This document shows positions 35,985-46,862 of a stretch of 64,000 bases of DNA, piece after piece. The notes beneath the pieces were generated by a model. It worked only from the letters and a program-made list of their open reading frames with translations. It did no database searches and was not told where the DNA came from. The translations under genes were made by a program, and so were the position numbers. This DNA is from Cryptomeria japonica (Eukaryota > Streptophyta > Pinopsida > Cupressales > Cupressaceae), in NCBI RefSeq assembly GCF_030272615.1, contig NC_081409.1:20462260-20526259 (forward strand), in the 5' to 3' direction. Positions within the stretch are counted from its first letter, which is position 1. Every line of letters starts with the position of its first letter.

Positions 35985-36772
35985 TTTTGCCCCTCTTTGA
36001 GACAATGTGATTTTAAGCGTTGTTTCAAAGAACAATAATGAAAATGCCCCAGACAATGACAATGACATATGCATGCCCCCTCGAGGAATTGGTCGGAAAC
36101 ATCCAGGAAAGAGGCCAATTGATCAATAAGAATGATAGAACATGATAGGAACAAACAGACTGACAATCGGAGACCGGATGCACGAAGGACAAGCAATTGA
36201 AGATGCAAAAGACCATGACCAACATGAAATGGAGAGAGTGCACGTCCATCTATGCACGGACAAAGATCTATAAATGAGGCAAAGAGAGTGAAATTTTCTC
36301 ATTTGCACTAGCCCAAGAAGAGGATTTGTTGCTCTGGAAAAGGACACTTACAGAGAGATGATGAACATTCCAATAACAGATCACCTCAAAGAACGTGTAT
36401 GCATGTACAGACGACCGGACGACGCAGGAGCAGTGGTATGTATCTCAAAAACCCATGTTTTCAATTTTATGAATTTTGATCGCTTGCAGGACATTGCGGG
36501 GCCCACATAAAAGGCAAAAACTGACTTCTGTGCTTGTGTAGGGGAACAAAAGTGCAAGATATGTGACACAGGCACAAGATACACAACACAGGCGCAGTTG
36601 TGCCCTGGGAACTTAATTTAGGTCAAAAAATAGCATGCAAATGATTCGAAAAGGGGGGATAAGGGTAGGATAGGTCAGAATAGCTTAGAAACACCCTGAT
36701 TTGTGGATGAAATGAGGAAATGCAACCCGTAGGAGCAAACCCTAAAACTGACAAAAATGTGCCCCAATTGTG
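35985..36772. other. PPT and spacer before the antisense ORF
   Basis: TTTTGCCCCTCTTTGAGAC at 35985 is the complement of the polypurine tract. Around 36548..36603 three ACACAGGC(G/A)CA words occur about 25 bases apart, related to an array near the other end of the interior (45530..45645). If the antisense ORF is expressed, its promoter should lie here; I see no certain TATA box. Confidence 0.5.
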
Positions 36773-38644
36773 ATGCAGAGTCGACAGTATCCATTGATCA
36801 CACGGGAGAACCGACCTGACTGCTTCATGCTACGACATAGACTCAGGAGCACAGACAGAGATAAATTAGAAGGACTTGGGATATACTATATCACATTCAT
36901 GCCCGAGATTAGGGCAAACACAGGACTGCTTACCGCATTGGCAAAGCGATGGCATTCAGAGACCTCCTCTTTCCATCTAGCGACTAGAGAGGCGACTGTG
37001 ACACTGGAGGATGTATGGCGTATCCTTCGCATTCGGATTCATGGAGAGATGGTAGACTATGACCCAGTGACAAGGATAGATGCTTTGTGTAGATTATTTG
37101 AGTGCAACGCAGATGATTTGGATATCGTAGAGAGGGAGATCGGCTTGGAGACCATGGCATCAGAGTATGATCGACGATATGTGGTGATAGCAGTGGTGAT
37201 TGCATGTCTACTAGTAGGAGACAGACGAGGACATGGATTCCCTATTGGATGGGGAAGAGTGCTAGAACGGATGGCGATAGAGGGGACAGTGTACGCATGG
37301 GGACCATGTGTACTAGCTATGCTATATTTTCAAGTGCATCAGATAGCATATCAGGGAGTGCAGACTTTGAGCTATGGAGTCACATTGTTACAGGTATGGG
37401 CATTTGAGCACATAGCCATATGTTGACCGATTGCAGAGAGACAGGTATTACCACACCGACCATATGTGTACTGCTATGGGGGAGCACTAAGACAGGGTCC
37501 ATTTGGATACATATTGTATTGGCGACATGAGCTAGACAGATTGAGAGAGTTCACATGGAGGCCATATCGTGATTGCCTGGGATGGTCAGATGATAGTGAG
37601 GAGCTACCGTATTGCAGATAGGAGAGGTACCTGATTGGGTGACCAGTGAATCACCAGAGAGTGATTGAGATGTACCTACCGGAGAGAGTCAGACGACAGT
37701 TTGGAGAGAGGCAGGATGTACCTAGGAGGACTGCACACTTTGCCCGATCTCACAGAGAGACGAGTCAGTGGGGGAGTATGATTCAGCCACATATAGCATA
37801 TGCTGACTTCACACAACTACAGTAGAGATAGTGGGATTGGAGATCAGATGTGGAGGATGTCGAGATGACAGAGGAGTATGAGAGATGGTTTGCACGACAA
37901 TGGCCAGTGCCATTGACAGATCCGGACATTCCAGTACCGAGGAGATAGGAGGACTTCCCACTCGCTGGAGAGGAGGAGGGAGATGATGAGGATGAGGAGG
38001 ATGAGGGTGGTGATGAGTATGAGGGGGATGATGAGGATGGAGATGATGGTGGGGATGACGATTATGAGCTAGGTGCAGCCGATCAAGAGTCATTGTAGGA
38101 TATACCCATAGAGTCGGAGACAGCTAGGATAGAGGAGATGGAGATGTGCAGGGCTACCATAGCGAGTCAGCATGATCATATTGCAACTTTAGAGAGACAG
38201 AATGCCATCTTGAGGATAGAGCATGACCAGTTCAGAGCAGAGATAGCTAGACTTATAGTGGCTCGAGATGCAGCAATAGCGCAGGCACAACGAGAAGAAC
38301 AGAGAGTCACTAAGTATATTGGGTCGATTAGGGATGCCAGTGCATGGGAGATGGCATAGATGTTGGTAGAGACCAGAGAGGAGATACACCATTGGAGGAC
38401 ACTATATGAGAGTGCAATTCCACTAGAGTAGAGAGCAGCTTCATATCGGGCACGATCGAGGACAGAGAGCAGGGCACGCTCTCGGAGGTCATTGAGTAGC
38501 ATTGGGGTGAGTGGACCTATGAGACCACCATAGCCAGGACCAGGAGGGACATCATCTGCGAGACATGGTAGGGATGAGGACGACAGAGGGAGCACCCAGT
38601 GACAGAGGGACATGCTCCTTAGGACAGAAATAGATGTAGTTTGA
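36773..38644 (+). pseudogene. Antisense plant-mobile-domain (PMD)-like ORF with premature stops
   Basis: It runs against the element's own orientation. From the ATG at 36773 the protein reads MQSRQYPLITRENRPDCFML, then LTALAKRWHSETSSFHLATR and EATVTLEDVWRILRIRIHGE. This is the core of the plant mobile domain (aminotransferase-like PMD, as in MAIN/MAIL1 and many plant transposons). After about 400 codons comes an acidic Glu/Asp/Gly run (about 37970..38080), a coiled coil (HIATLERQNAILRIEHDQFR, about 38178) and an Arg/Ser-rich tail (SRTESRARSRRSL, about 38457). A single frame can be followed from start to TGA 38642 with no indel. It is broken by eleven stops: 37424, 37619, 37640, 37823, 37829, 37946, 38096, 38357, 38429, 38531 and 38600. 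None of them is TAA. The open first part has 217 residues. Possible roles (chromatin silencing interference) are speculative. Confidence 0.72.
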
Positions 38645-40808
38645 TATTTTGTAGTCAGCCTGCGGGCCATACTTAGGACAGACAGTCCAATTTTGTACTC
38701 CGATATTATGTTGATATATGATATGATATGCATCAATATGATGGGATGCAATGTGTTATGACTGATAGTTATTTTCCATGTATGGATGACTTATGCACTG
38801 TTTATTGTGGAACATGTATGGATGTATTTTTTTATGTGTTTTTGATGCATTGATAATATGAAATGAATAAAATGCTTGATATGATGCTTGATGTGATGCT
38901 TGATATAATGCAAATGTACTAACCAATGAATGCAGGATGCAGCATATGTGTTTGGGGAAATCGGAGCACTAGACCGAACTGACTATCTGAACTGACAGAA
39001 GAAATGTTAGTAAGAAGAAATCAAACAGAGGACGGTTAGAGACAAAGAAAAACTTGCTTTCAGTAATGCACTTTGTAGGTGAGAACCTTTATTTTAATGT
39101 AGCAAAATGGATGCGTAGCATCATGGCATTGAAGGCTAGAGCTGAAATGCAACCATTTTTTGCAAAAGACAGACACATCACAGACAAATAGCAATCACAA
39201 CAAAAAAAGAAAAGGACCATGAACCATCCTGGTCACTCTAAATCACTCAGTGACATCATCGAGCAACATAGGAACATGATCGAAGCCACAAATAAATCAG
39301 TAAAAAGATAAGATGCACAAATTCCAACAAATCAAACAAACGTATTGATCTTCATTATCAAAAGTTGAAAGTGCTGATAGGAGAATCATGTTGTCTGGTT
39401 TCAGGACATGTGGTACCCCGTCTAAGACAGGACACAGTCTGGTCGAGCATACCACACCCTATATAAGACTCATGATAGTAGTGACAAGGACAAATAATAT
39501 TGATGTTGATTGATATGATAGGACAATTGTGATCAGTTTGAATGTCTGGTTTGATTGAAAAAGTTCATCTGTTGATGCATGATTTCAGTAAAGCACAGTG
39601 TGATTATGTGTCGTTGGATGTGTGCTCAGTGATTTGTCTTATGCACAAAGGGGATATTTATTTTTTTGTTTTGCTTTTTGAGATTTGTTACAAATTTTTT
39701 GTGTTCATTTTTTTCAAGACTTTATTTGATTTTTTAGGGTTTTTTTTTTCAGGACATTATTCAATTTTTTTGATTTATTTCAGGACATTTTTCAATTTTT
39801 TAGAGATTTTGCCCCCAGTGTCTAGCAAGGCAAGGAATATGACAGGTGAATAAATAGGCTTTCTGAAATGTTGGTGGATAGAGGGAAGACAAAGGCCTTT
39901 TATTATGGAGACAATACAGATGCAATTTTTAAGGGCTATGGTGTGATGGGACAAGAGACCAGATATGACAATGTAAAGTAGGAACATGGCATGAGGGACA
40001 TGTCAAGAGGTTTTTGAAACTATGTTTTGCATTTCGCGTCCTTATGTCAGATCAAGATCAAGGACAGAAAGAGAGTGTATGGATAGTGATAAGATATGGA
40101 TAGGATAAGAAAGACCAAGAATGGATAAGGGACATGGACTGAAGGTTGGGATAGGATACGGGATAGTGGTAGAAAGTTGCAATAAGCCAGGGAATATGGA
40201 TGAAAAGTTATAATAAGCAAATGGATAAAGACCAAAAGCTACAAACAAGATGCATGATGCTCATGAAGATCGTCAGCCCTGTCAAGATCAAATGTGGAAA
40301 GGGAAACTGGACATGAGGGATGATAGGACAAGGAAGGGTAATAGGACATGAAGGAGTATGACATGGTATGATAGGATAATGAAGGGCAATAGGATATGAA
40401 GGAGTATGACATGGGTTCGATAGGATAATGGAATAGTGAAGGACAAAAGGATATGATAGGAGGAAACCTGCCCCCAAGTGTGGTGTGCAAGAAGTTCATA
40501 AATTACGCATGACACCTGTTTGCCAAGTTTTCATCACGGTACTTGCCCAATGCGCATGTTTGCTAGGTTTTCACCAATGGATGAATTATTTTTCTTTATT
40601 TTTTTTCTTTTGTCTTTTTTTTATTTTTATTTTTATTTTGACTTTTTCAATAGAAGATAGACAAATGATAGGGGATGGAAGAAGGACTCAAGTGCCTTTT
40701 TGTTTGGATAGTAGCCTTGAAAAAAAATGGACCATGACCTTTAAAAGTATGCTCAAAGACATTGGTAGGATAAGGACATGGAAAATAAGATGAAACTAAG
40801 GCAAGGAT
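38645..40808. other. Spacer between antisense and sense ORFs
   Basis: No gene is supported. It holds poly-T runs (39650..39790 and 40590..40640) and a short tandem array at about 40300..40460, with a unit of about 48 bases around GGA(C/T)ATGAAGGAGTATGACA and TGATAGGATAATG. The minus-strand frames seen here are produced by that array. Confidence 0.45.
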
Positions 40809-43649
40809 TTATGCAAAGGATGGGATCAAAGGGATCGAAGGATGAAAAATATGCATTGGATAATGGATAGGGTATTGGAAGAATTGTGCTTGAGTGGATG
40901 GAAATGTTGGCAAGATTGACATTGGCACACACCTTGAGGGGTGATGGACTGATGGAGGAAAAATAGATCTCAGATTGTGAGATTTGGATGGAGGAATAAC
41001 TTGGGATTTTGGGACATAAGGGCCCAAAATGGATGAAGAAGGTGATGAAGGAACAAATTTGAGAGGGTTGGATGGAGGAATAGCAACTTTGGATGCCAAG
41101 TTGGATGTTTCTTTTTGTGCTTCAAGGAGCTTCTTAGGGATCCACATGGTTTTTGATTTTTCATGCTTTTGTGGTTCCTTGGAGTGCATTGCTTGCATAA
41201 GGAATTTAGGAACCCATATATATTTTGACCTTGCTTTATTTTGCTCAGTGGGCCTTTGTGGCCTTTTGGATATATTTTTTTCTTTATAGATCATATTGTT
41301 CTTTGTTTTGACATGTCGATTATATTGGACATGTTGATCCTTGAATACATGTGGATTGCTAGACTTATGACTTTTATACTTGGCATCCAAATTGCTTGGA
41401 GGGGGAAAGGAATGCATGGATGGATATGAATGAAATGGACTTCTTTTGGATGGATTAAATTTACTCAAGGATGTGCGCCTTTGCTGACCTTGCATAGAGG
41501 ACGAAGGGATATAAGGACCTAAGATGGATGGAAGGTATGATGGGGAAAGTGTATGTTTTGATTTTGATGGAGGGATACCAACGTCTTGAGAGTGAGTTGT
41601 GTAGACATGACCCTTAAGATCTTCTTTGATATGGAGAGGTTCTTTCTCATGAAGGTCTACTCCTTTGCCTTTATGAATATCTTGACTTGTAGGATACTCT
41701 TTTCTTTGGGAAGAAGACGCGAGTCCATTATGAGGTGGATATGATATGAGAGAAATAATGAGATCTTGAAGTGGATCAGATTTCACCAAAGTGGAAGAAC
41801 CCATTATGCATGTCGAGGGTTCATGAACATCTTGCACTGACACGTTAGAATCATGAGGGAGATTAGGATCATGAGAGGGACTAGGATTGTGTAGTGGACA
41901 TGGTTCAATGACAGGCTCTTCAAGAGATGGAATGGGAGAAATAATGGGATCATCAAAAGAAATGCGAACTTGGAGTGTATATGGAGTATCAAGACAAGGA
42001 GATGGAGGAACAAAAGGATCTTGTGGAGGATTTAAAGGAATAATTTGATCTTGACAAGGAGGAAGATCATTGGAATCCTCTTTAAAGGTGCTTTTCTCTT
42101 GACTTTCAATGAGATCATCGGAAAGGATGGAAGGGATATCTTGATCTTTCTTAGGAAATGAAATGCCAATGGGATTTAAAAGGACATTTTTTTCATGAAA
42201 TGGAAGGGGATCGTTTGGGATTGGATGGACTGGGATATCTTGATCTTGCTCAGGGAATGGAGTGTCAATAGGACTTTGGATAGGATGGACAAGAATAGGG
42301 GAATCATCATGAGTGTCTGGGAACATGGGGTCCTGGTCAACAATTGGATGGGATGATAAGGTTTCAAGATCTTGATCTTGATTTTTTTTAAGACACGTTT
42401 CTTCATGCTCTAAATTATCCTCTTGACATGAGGTTGGACTTTGGATATGCATGGAGGATTCTAACAAGGAATCAATGTTTTGGCATGAAGGAAATGCACT
42501 TTGAACATTTGTGATGGATTCTAGCAAGGAATTAATGCTTGAACATGAGGAAGAGGGACTTCGAATGGGGTCCTCTAAAACAGGTAATCTCAATATAGTG
42601 CATGGTGGCATTGGGTCTAGTATTTTTGAAACATGACAAGGATGTGCATCATGAATTGGATTATCTTGGCAATCAATTATGGATAGCTCTTGGATAATTG
42701 CATCCTTGGGTGTATTGTTTGATGAGGACAATACAGAAGGTTCTTGTGAAACTTCTAAAGGTGTAGGGATAGATGCCACTGGAGAGTCAATTTGTTCGCA
42801 GGGGGATGAGGCATTGCTAGACATAAGTGTATTATCTTTATCTTCTTCAAAGAACTCACTTGGTAGGTTCCTTAAGAGCCTTGTAATAAAGCCACCTTTC
42901 TTTCGAGGTTTTGACATGGTTGTATCTGGAATTTGAACTTGTTTGGCAAGAATTTGGTCTTGGTTTGACGTCATGTTTTGATTTTGAACTAGATGTTGAT
43001 CAAATTGGTTTGATATGTTCAAAATTTGGCTTGGTGCATGTTGCAACCTTTGTTTTTGAATGTTTGGTTGTAGTTGTTGACATTGATATGTTGATTGAAC
43101 TTGTTGATATTCCACCATTGGTTGAACTATTTGTGGACATTGTATAGTTGGTTGGACATATTGTTGAAATTGGACCATTGGTTGTGTCTGTTGGAAATGT
43201 TGAAGCTGTTGAACAATTGGTTGTGATGGTTGAAAATCTGATTGATAGTAAACACCTTGTTCTTTTTGTAAAGGCACATAATGTTGTTGTCTCTTTTCTT
43301 GAAATTGTTTCATCATCTCTATTTGTGAGAGGAGAGCTGGTATGTCTGATCGTTCAAGAAGAGATTTTACATCAATTGGCTCAATCTTTGGATTTCGACC
43401 TGGAAATTTTTGAAACATTTTGGACATTTGTGATCTATTCTTCTCAATGTTTTTCACTCTTTGTTCCAAAATCTCATTTTCTTGAGCTAGTTTCTCCTCT
43501 AGTTTTTGTATTTGGAGACTTGTTTCATCATAAAAAGTTTGATTGATATTGCCTTGTTGTTGGGTTGGATATAATTGTGATTGTATTGTCGGTTGATATG
43601 TCAAACTTTGTTGCATCATTGGTGCTTGGAACCTTGTTTCAATAGACAT
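40809..43649 (-). CDS. Uninterrupted 946-residue Gln/Pro-rich protein of the non-autonomous element
   Basis: The ORF is open from the ATG at 43649 (MSIETRFQAPMMQQSLTYQP) to its stop. Regions in order: a Gln/Tyr-rich start; a coiled coil (about 44 to 75, QKLEEKLAQENEILEQRV); a Gln-rich tract with degenerate repeats such as QPMVQFQQYVQPTIQ (about 125 to 240); a basic patch KPRKKGGFITRLLRN (about 250); a long Pro/Ser/Asp-rich acidic middle with repeated DQDIP and PNDP-type words; and a basic C-terminal third. In that last part SKYIWVPKFLMQA and KTMWIPKKLLEAQ form a W(V/I)PK repeat. I see no zinc knuckle, protease, RT or known domain. It is in sense orientation, in the place of Gag. Its full length without a stop, beside heavily stopped neighbours, suggests selection or recent mobilisation. 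It could be a Gag-like structural protein; function unknown. Confidence 0.75.
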   Translation of the reverse strand: MSIETRFQAPMMQQSLTYQPTIQSQLYPTQQQGNINQTFYDETSLQIQKLEEKLAQENEILEQRVKNIEKNRSQMSKMFQKFPGRNPKIEPIDVKSLLERSDIPALLSQIEMMKQFQEKRQQHYVPLQKEQGVYYQSDFQPSQPIVQQLQHFQQTQPMVQFQQYVQPTIQCPQIVQPMVEYQQVQSTYQCQQLQPNIQKQRLQHAPSQILNISNQFDQHLVQNQNMTSNQDQILAKQVQIPDTTMSKPRKKGGFITRLLRNLPSEFFEEDKDNTLMSSNASSPCEQIDSPVASIPTPLEVSQEPSVLSSSNNTPKDAIIQELSIIDCQDNPIHDAHPCHVSKILDPMPPCTILRLPVLEDPIRSPSSSCSSINSLLESITNVQSAFPSCQNIDSLLESSMHIQSPTSCQEDNLEHEETCLKKNQDQDLETLSSHPIVDQDPMFPDTHDDSPILVHPIQSPIDTPFPEQDQDIPVHPIPNDPLPFHEKNVLLNPIGISFPKKDQDIPSILSDDLIESQEKSTFKEDSNDLPPCQDQIIPLNPPQDPFVPPSPCLDTPYTLQVRISFDDPIISPIPSLEEPVIEPCPLHNPSPSHDPNLPHDSNVSVQDVHEPSTCIMGSSTLVKSDPLQDLIISLISYPPHNGLASSSQRKEYPTSQDIHKGKGVDLHEKEPLHIKEDLKGHVYTTHSQDVGIPPSKSKHTLSPSYLPSILGPYIPSSSMQGQQRRTSLSKFNPSKRSPFHSYPSMHSFPPPSNLDAKYKSHKSSNPHVFKDQHVQYNRHVKTKNNMIYKEKNISKRPQRPTEQNKARSKYIWVPKFLMQAMHSKEPQKHEKSKTMWIPKKLLEAQKETSNLASKVAIPPSNPLKFVPSSPSSSILGPYVPKSQVIPPSKSHNLRSIFPPSVHHPSRCVPMSILPTFPSTQAQFFQYPIHYPMHIFHPSIPLIPSFA

Positions 43650-45728
43650 GTCACTATGCAATGTTTTTGGGATTTTTCAAGGATAATGTATGATATGCAA
43701 CTAAATGCAAACTAAATAGATGAAAATGAAATCTATGGAAAGAATGCAATCTATGTTTTTGGTTGTTTTTTCAAGATTTTGACAAACTCATGAATGCAAT
43801 TCTAAGAAATGAGACCCTTAGGAAATTGAAATGATGTCTAGACCTCAAAGGACAAAATGACCAAGTGTCAAAAGGACAAAATGACAATGTCTCCCCTATA
43901 TGCTTGGATACTAAGCTAGGTTTGACCAAATGACAATAATTAAATAAAGAGAAAAGGTTTGATAAAGTCTAGACTTCCTAACAATGACTTAGGGTTTATC
44001 AAAGATTTGGATTACTCGAGTATGACAAAACCTAGTTTTGAGACTATATGCAAAGGGACAATTACTATGCAAATGACCCTAATATGATATGATAATGACC
44101 TAAGCTTAATGAAGAGACCTAGGGTATGCAAATTCAAATGTATGACAGTGTCAACCTAAGGTTGAATTATGAAATGGTATTACTCTAATGCAATAGGACA
44201 CATGCAAATGGATGACCTTTATTGATATGCAAAGGAGTATGACCTAGGTGAAACTTAACCTTGGTAGTTGACAATGACTTTTGCAAAATACAAACCTAAG
44301 ATGAACCTAAATCTAAGTGACATGAATGTTGAGACAAGATTTTGAAAAATATTTGACAACCATGTTTGAAGGTGTTTTGAGCTTTGTTGGATGAAATACT
44401 CTTGTGTTTAACCTTGTTTTGAATTAATTTTGTCTTGTTTTTGAAATGAGATGCAATTCAACCTTTGACAAGCAAAGAAGACAAGATATTTCAACTTAGA
44501 CTCAATACAATCATGCTCATTTGCACATTTCTTATGGTAGGCAAGGACATTAGGTACTTGAGAGGTAGACTTGTTATGGGATTCAAGGAGAATACATAGA
44601 TGCTTGACCCCATGGGCTCCCCTCCACGACACTCACTTCTCAGGGCAGCCAAGCATAAGTCCCCATGGAAATCTCCCCATGGCGAACTTAGTATCTCTTC
44701 CAAGTATCCGAACTTGTCCTTCTCAAGAAACTAGAAGGATTTTTGGCCTCTAAATGCAAGGTGTTTAGTAAGGATTTTTGTTAAGTGTTACTCCTTGGTG
44801 TCACGCAAGCGTGATTGAGACATTAAGCCCACCAAGATACCAAACAAATGTAGTCGCACAAGCATGATTTATACCATGAGGCCCTACTTAGATGTTGATA
44901 TGAGAAAGAGTTCAAGGGTCATCACTTCCCAAGTAACTACAATTCCCACGTAACCCTTCCTTCAAAGCTTTCGCTCATCAGGTATTTATTTATAGTGAGT
45001 TAGAATGCCAAGGTATTCTAGCTGTACTCACTTTGGGTCATTCCCTTCTCACGATTATCACTTGCTTGCAAAGGCAAATGGACGGGAAGGCAGGCCCTCT
45101 AAAGGTGACACACAATCAAAAACATGAGCATGGTATCGAAGATCTGGATTTTTGATCACCCTAAGAAGGATGAGAGCATACTCTCCTACTCCAATGTCAA
45201 ACTCAACAATCAAAGAAAATATACGTTCATTCCATCCTATTTAGAAATCATACTAGGTGCCTAAATATTAATTACAAACACAAAGTTTAGTTGTAGTCCA
45301 AGGCAACCTACAAAACCCAAGTCAGAAGTTTGATATGTTTAGTCTTTGACTATCGAACCTGCACAAAAATGTGTTAGTAGTTTCATTTGTTGTCTTTGCC
45401 ATGCATATGCCAAGGTGCTGCATAGAGAATCAGTACCAACAAAACCAAAAAAGCAGAAACAGAATGCAAAAGAAAACAATTTGCAAGTGAAAAACACTGT
45501 CTTTTACCTCTGTTTCTGGCCCTACACAGGCGCAGAATGTCTGACACAGGCACAGAATGCTTGACACAGGTGCAGAATGTCCTTGAAACAGGCACAGAAT
45601 GCTTGACACAGGTGCAGAATGCTTGACACAGGCACAAAAGTTCCCAGAAAACCCTACACTACCCTATTTCTTGGGTTTTTGACCTACAAATCATCTCAAA
45701 AGCACTCAAAAGCATGGTTAGGGGGTTA
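43650..45728. other. Leader of the non-autonomous element
   Basis: About 2.1 kb between primer site and sense ORF, with no supported gene. It includes the 21-base tandem array listed separately and a region of short frames on both strands (44400..44750) that I treat as chance. Leaders of this size are usual in large Tat-type elements. Confidence 0.5.
45530..45645. repeat. 21-base tandem array, ACACAGG(C/T)(G/A)CAGAATG
   Basis: About six copies in plus text of ACACAGGCGCAGAATG(T/C)(C/T)TG, some with (T/A) changes, lie within 115 bases and about 85 bases from the primer site. On the RNA strand they read CATTCTG(C/T)(G/A)CCTGTGT. Related words occur near the other end of the interior at 36548..36603. 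Confidence 0.75.
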
Positions 45729-45747
45729 GTTCACATCGGGTTCACCA
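45729..45747 (-). other. Primer binding site of the non-autonomous element
   Basis: The minus strand reads TGGTGAACCCGATGTGAAC, five bases after the LTR end ..TATGCTACA. It is nearly the same string as at 25031..25048, so the two pol-less elements are primed by the same tRNA type. Confidence 0.8.
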
Positions 45748-45752
45748 ATTAA

Positions 45753-46418
45753 TGTAGCATAGGAAATTGGAAATCATCACAAGCAAATCAAAGTACTAAT
45801 CTAGCTCAATCACGAAAGCACAAATGCAATGATCAATCCTAAACACACTCAATAAAGACATGAAAGCAAAACATTCAAGATTAAAAGCTAAGCAAACCAA
45901 ATGCAGATCTGAATGTCTCCTTCATGTGGCTCCATTGTCCTTCTTTCTCCTTCAAATAGCTTTGTTGTGGATCTCACCTACTAGTGCATGATCATGATAT
46001 GAAAGCAAGTAGACAAGATGATTGCTCAAGAATACTCGAAGCGTGATTGATTTGATGAAGTGATTATTAGATCGATAATGAGATTAGATTCGACAAAGTG
46101 ATTAGATTGGGATTGAAGAAATTCATCCAATTTATAGACAAATTGGAGAAAAGATCAAATTAGCATGAAGAGATTCAAATGGAAATTGCAAATCAATATG
46201 ACAAATTGGGACAAATTATGACAAATTTGCACTTTCTATGCAAAATTGATTGATTGATAATTCATGACAAAATTATGACAACTTTCTATGTCAAAATTGA
46301 TTGATTGTCAATTATGACAAACTATGACAAATTGAAATGTCATTCCCATGCAATTAGGAGAAAAATAGGAGGAAATTGACTTAGAAATTAGGAAAATTAG
46401 AAAATTGGAAAATAGGAA
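45753..46418 (-). repeat. 5' LTR of the non-autonomous element, first part
   Basis: It matches 34409 onward with few differences (for example ATGCAATGATC for ATGAAATGATC). It is cut at 46418 by the next element; the rest resumes at 59592. The last five bases, AGGAA, are the target duplication. Confidence 0.88.
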
Positions 46419-46862
46419 TGTAGTCACATAAATCTGTCCACTTAATTAAATGAATACTTAGTATTTATTTGATTATTTAACCATCAATTAATAATTAATT
46501 AAATTAATATTTAATTAATTCATCTTAACCCTCTTCTCCTATTAATTAAATAAATTATTCAATTTATTTGATTTAATTCACTTAACCAAATTCATACCAT
46601 TAATTAAATAAATAAATCATATTTGTTTAATTAAATCTTCTCTCACATTTAAATAAATTAATATTTATTTAAATCTCCCAAAATCCCACCTCTCACATTT
46701 AAATAAATTAATATTTATTTAAATCCCCCAAAATCCCACCTCTCACATTTAAATAAATTAATATTTATTTAAATCCCCCAAAATCACCTTTATCCTCTAC
46801 CCACTTGCATTTTCCTACAAATGCAAGTTGCACAATTATTTTAAATAAATAATTTATTTAAA
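46419..46862 (+). repeat. Truncated or rearranged 5' LTR of the Tat-like element
   Basis: It is colinear without gaps with 57629..58072 and then departs abruptly. It contains three copies of a 50-base unit (CTCACATTTAAATAAATTAA..) also present three times in the 3' LTR. At the break lies a 53-base near-perfect palindrome (46825..46877), AAGTTGCACAA..TTGTGCAACTT. The 3' LTR part that carries a TATA box has no counterpart here, so this LTR probably lacks its promoter. Confidence 0.7.

Noticed and set aside
42679-43546. Plus-strand open frames of 76 to 132 codons opposite the 946-codon ORF
   Set aside because: They are shadows of the Gln/Pro-rich ORF: low-complexity codons read in reverse stay open by chance. 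No domain or start context supports them.
46640-46790. CRISPR-like array (three 50-base repeats)
   Set aside because: The units are contiguous AT-rich tandem repeats without spacers, they lie inside an LTR, and the organism is a plant.
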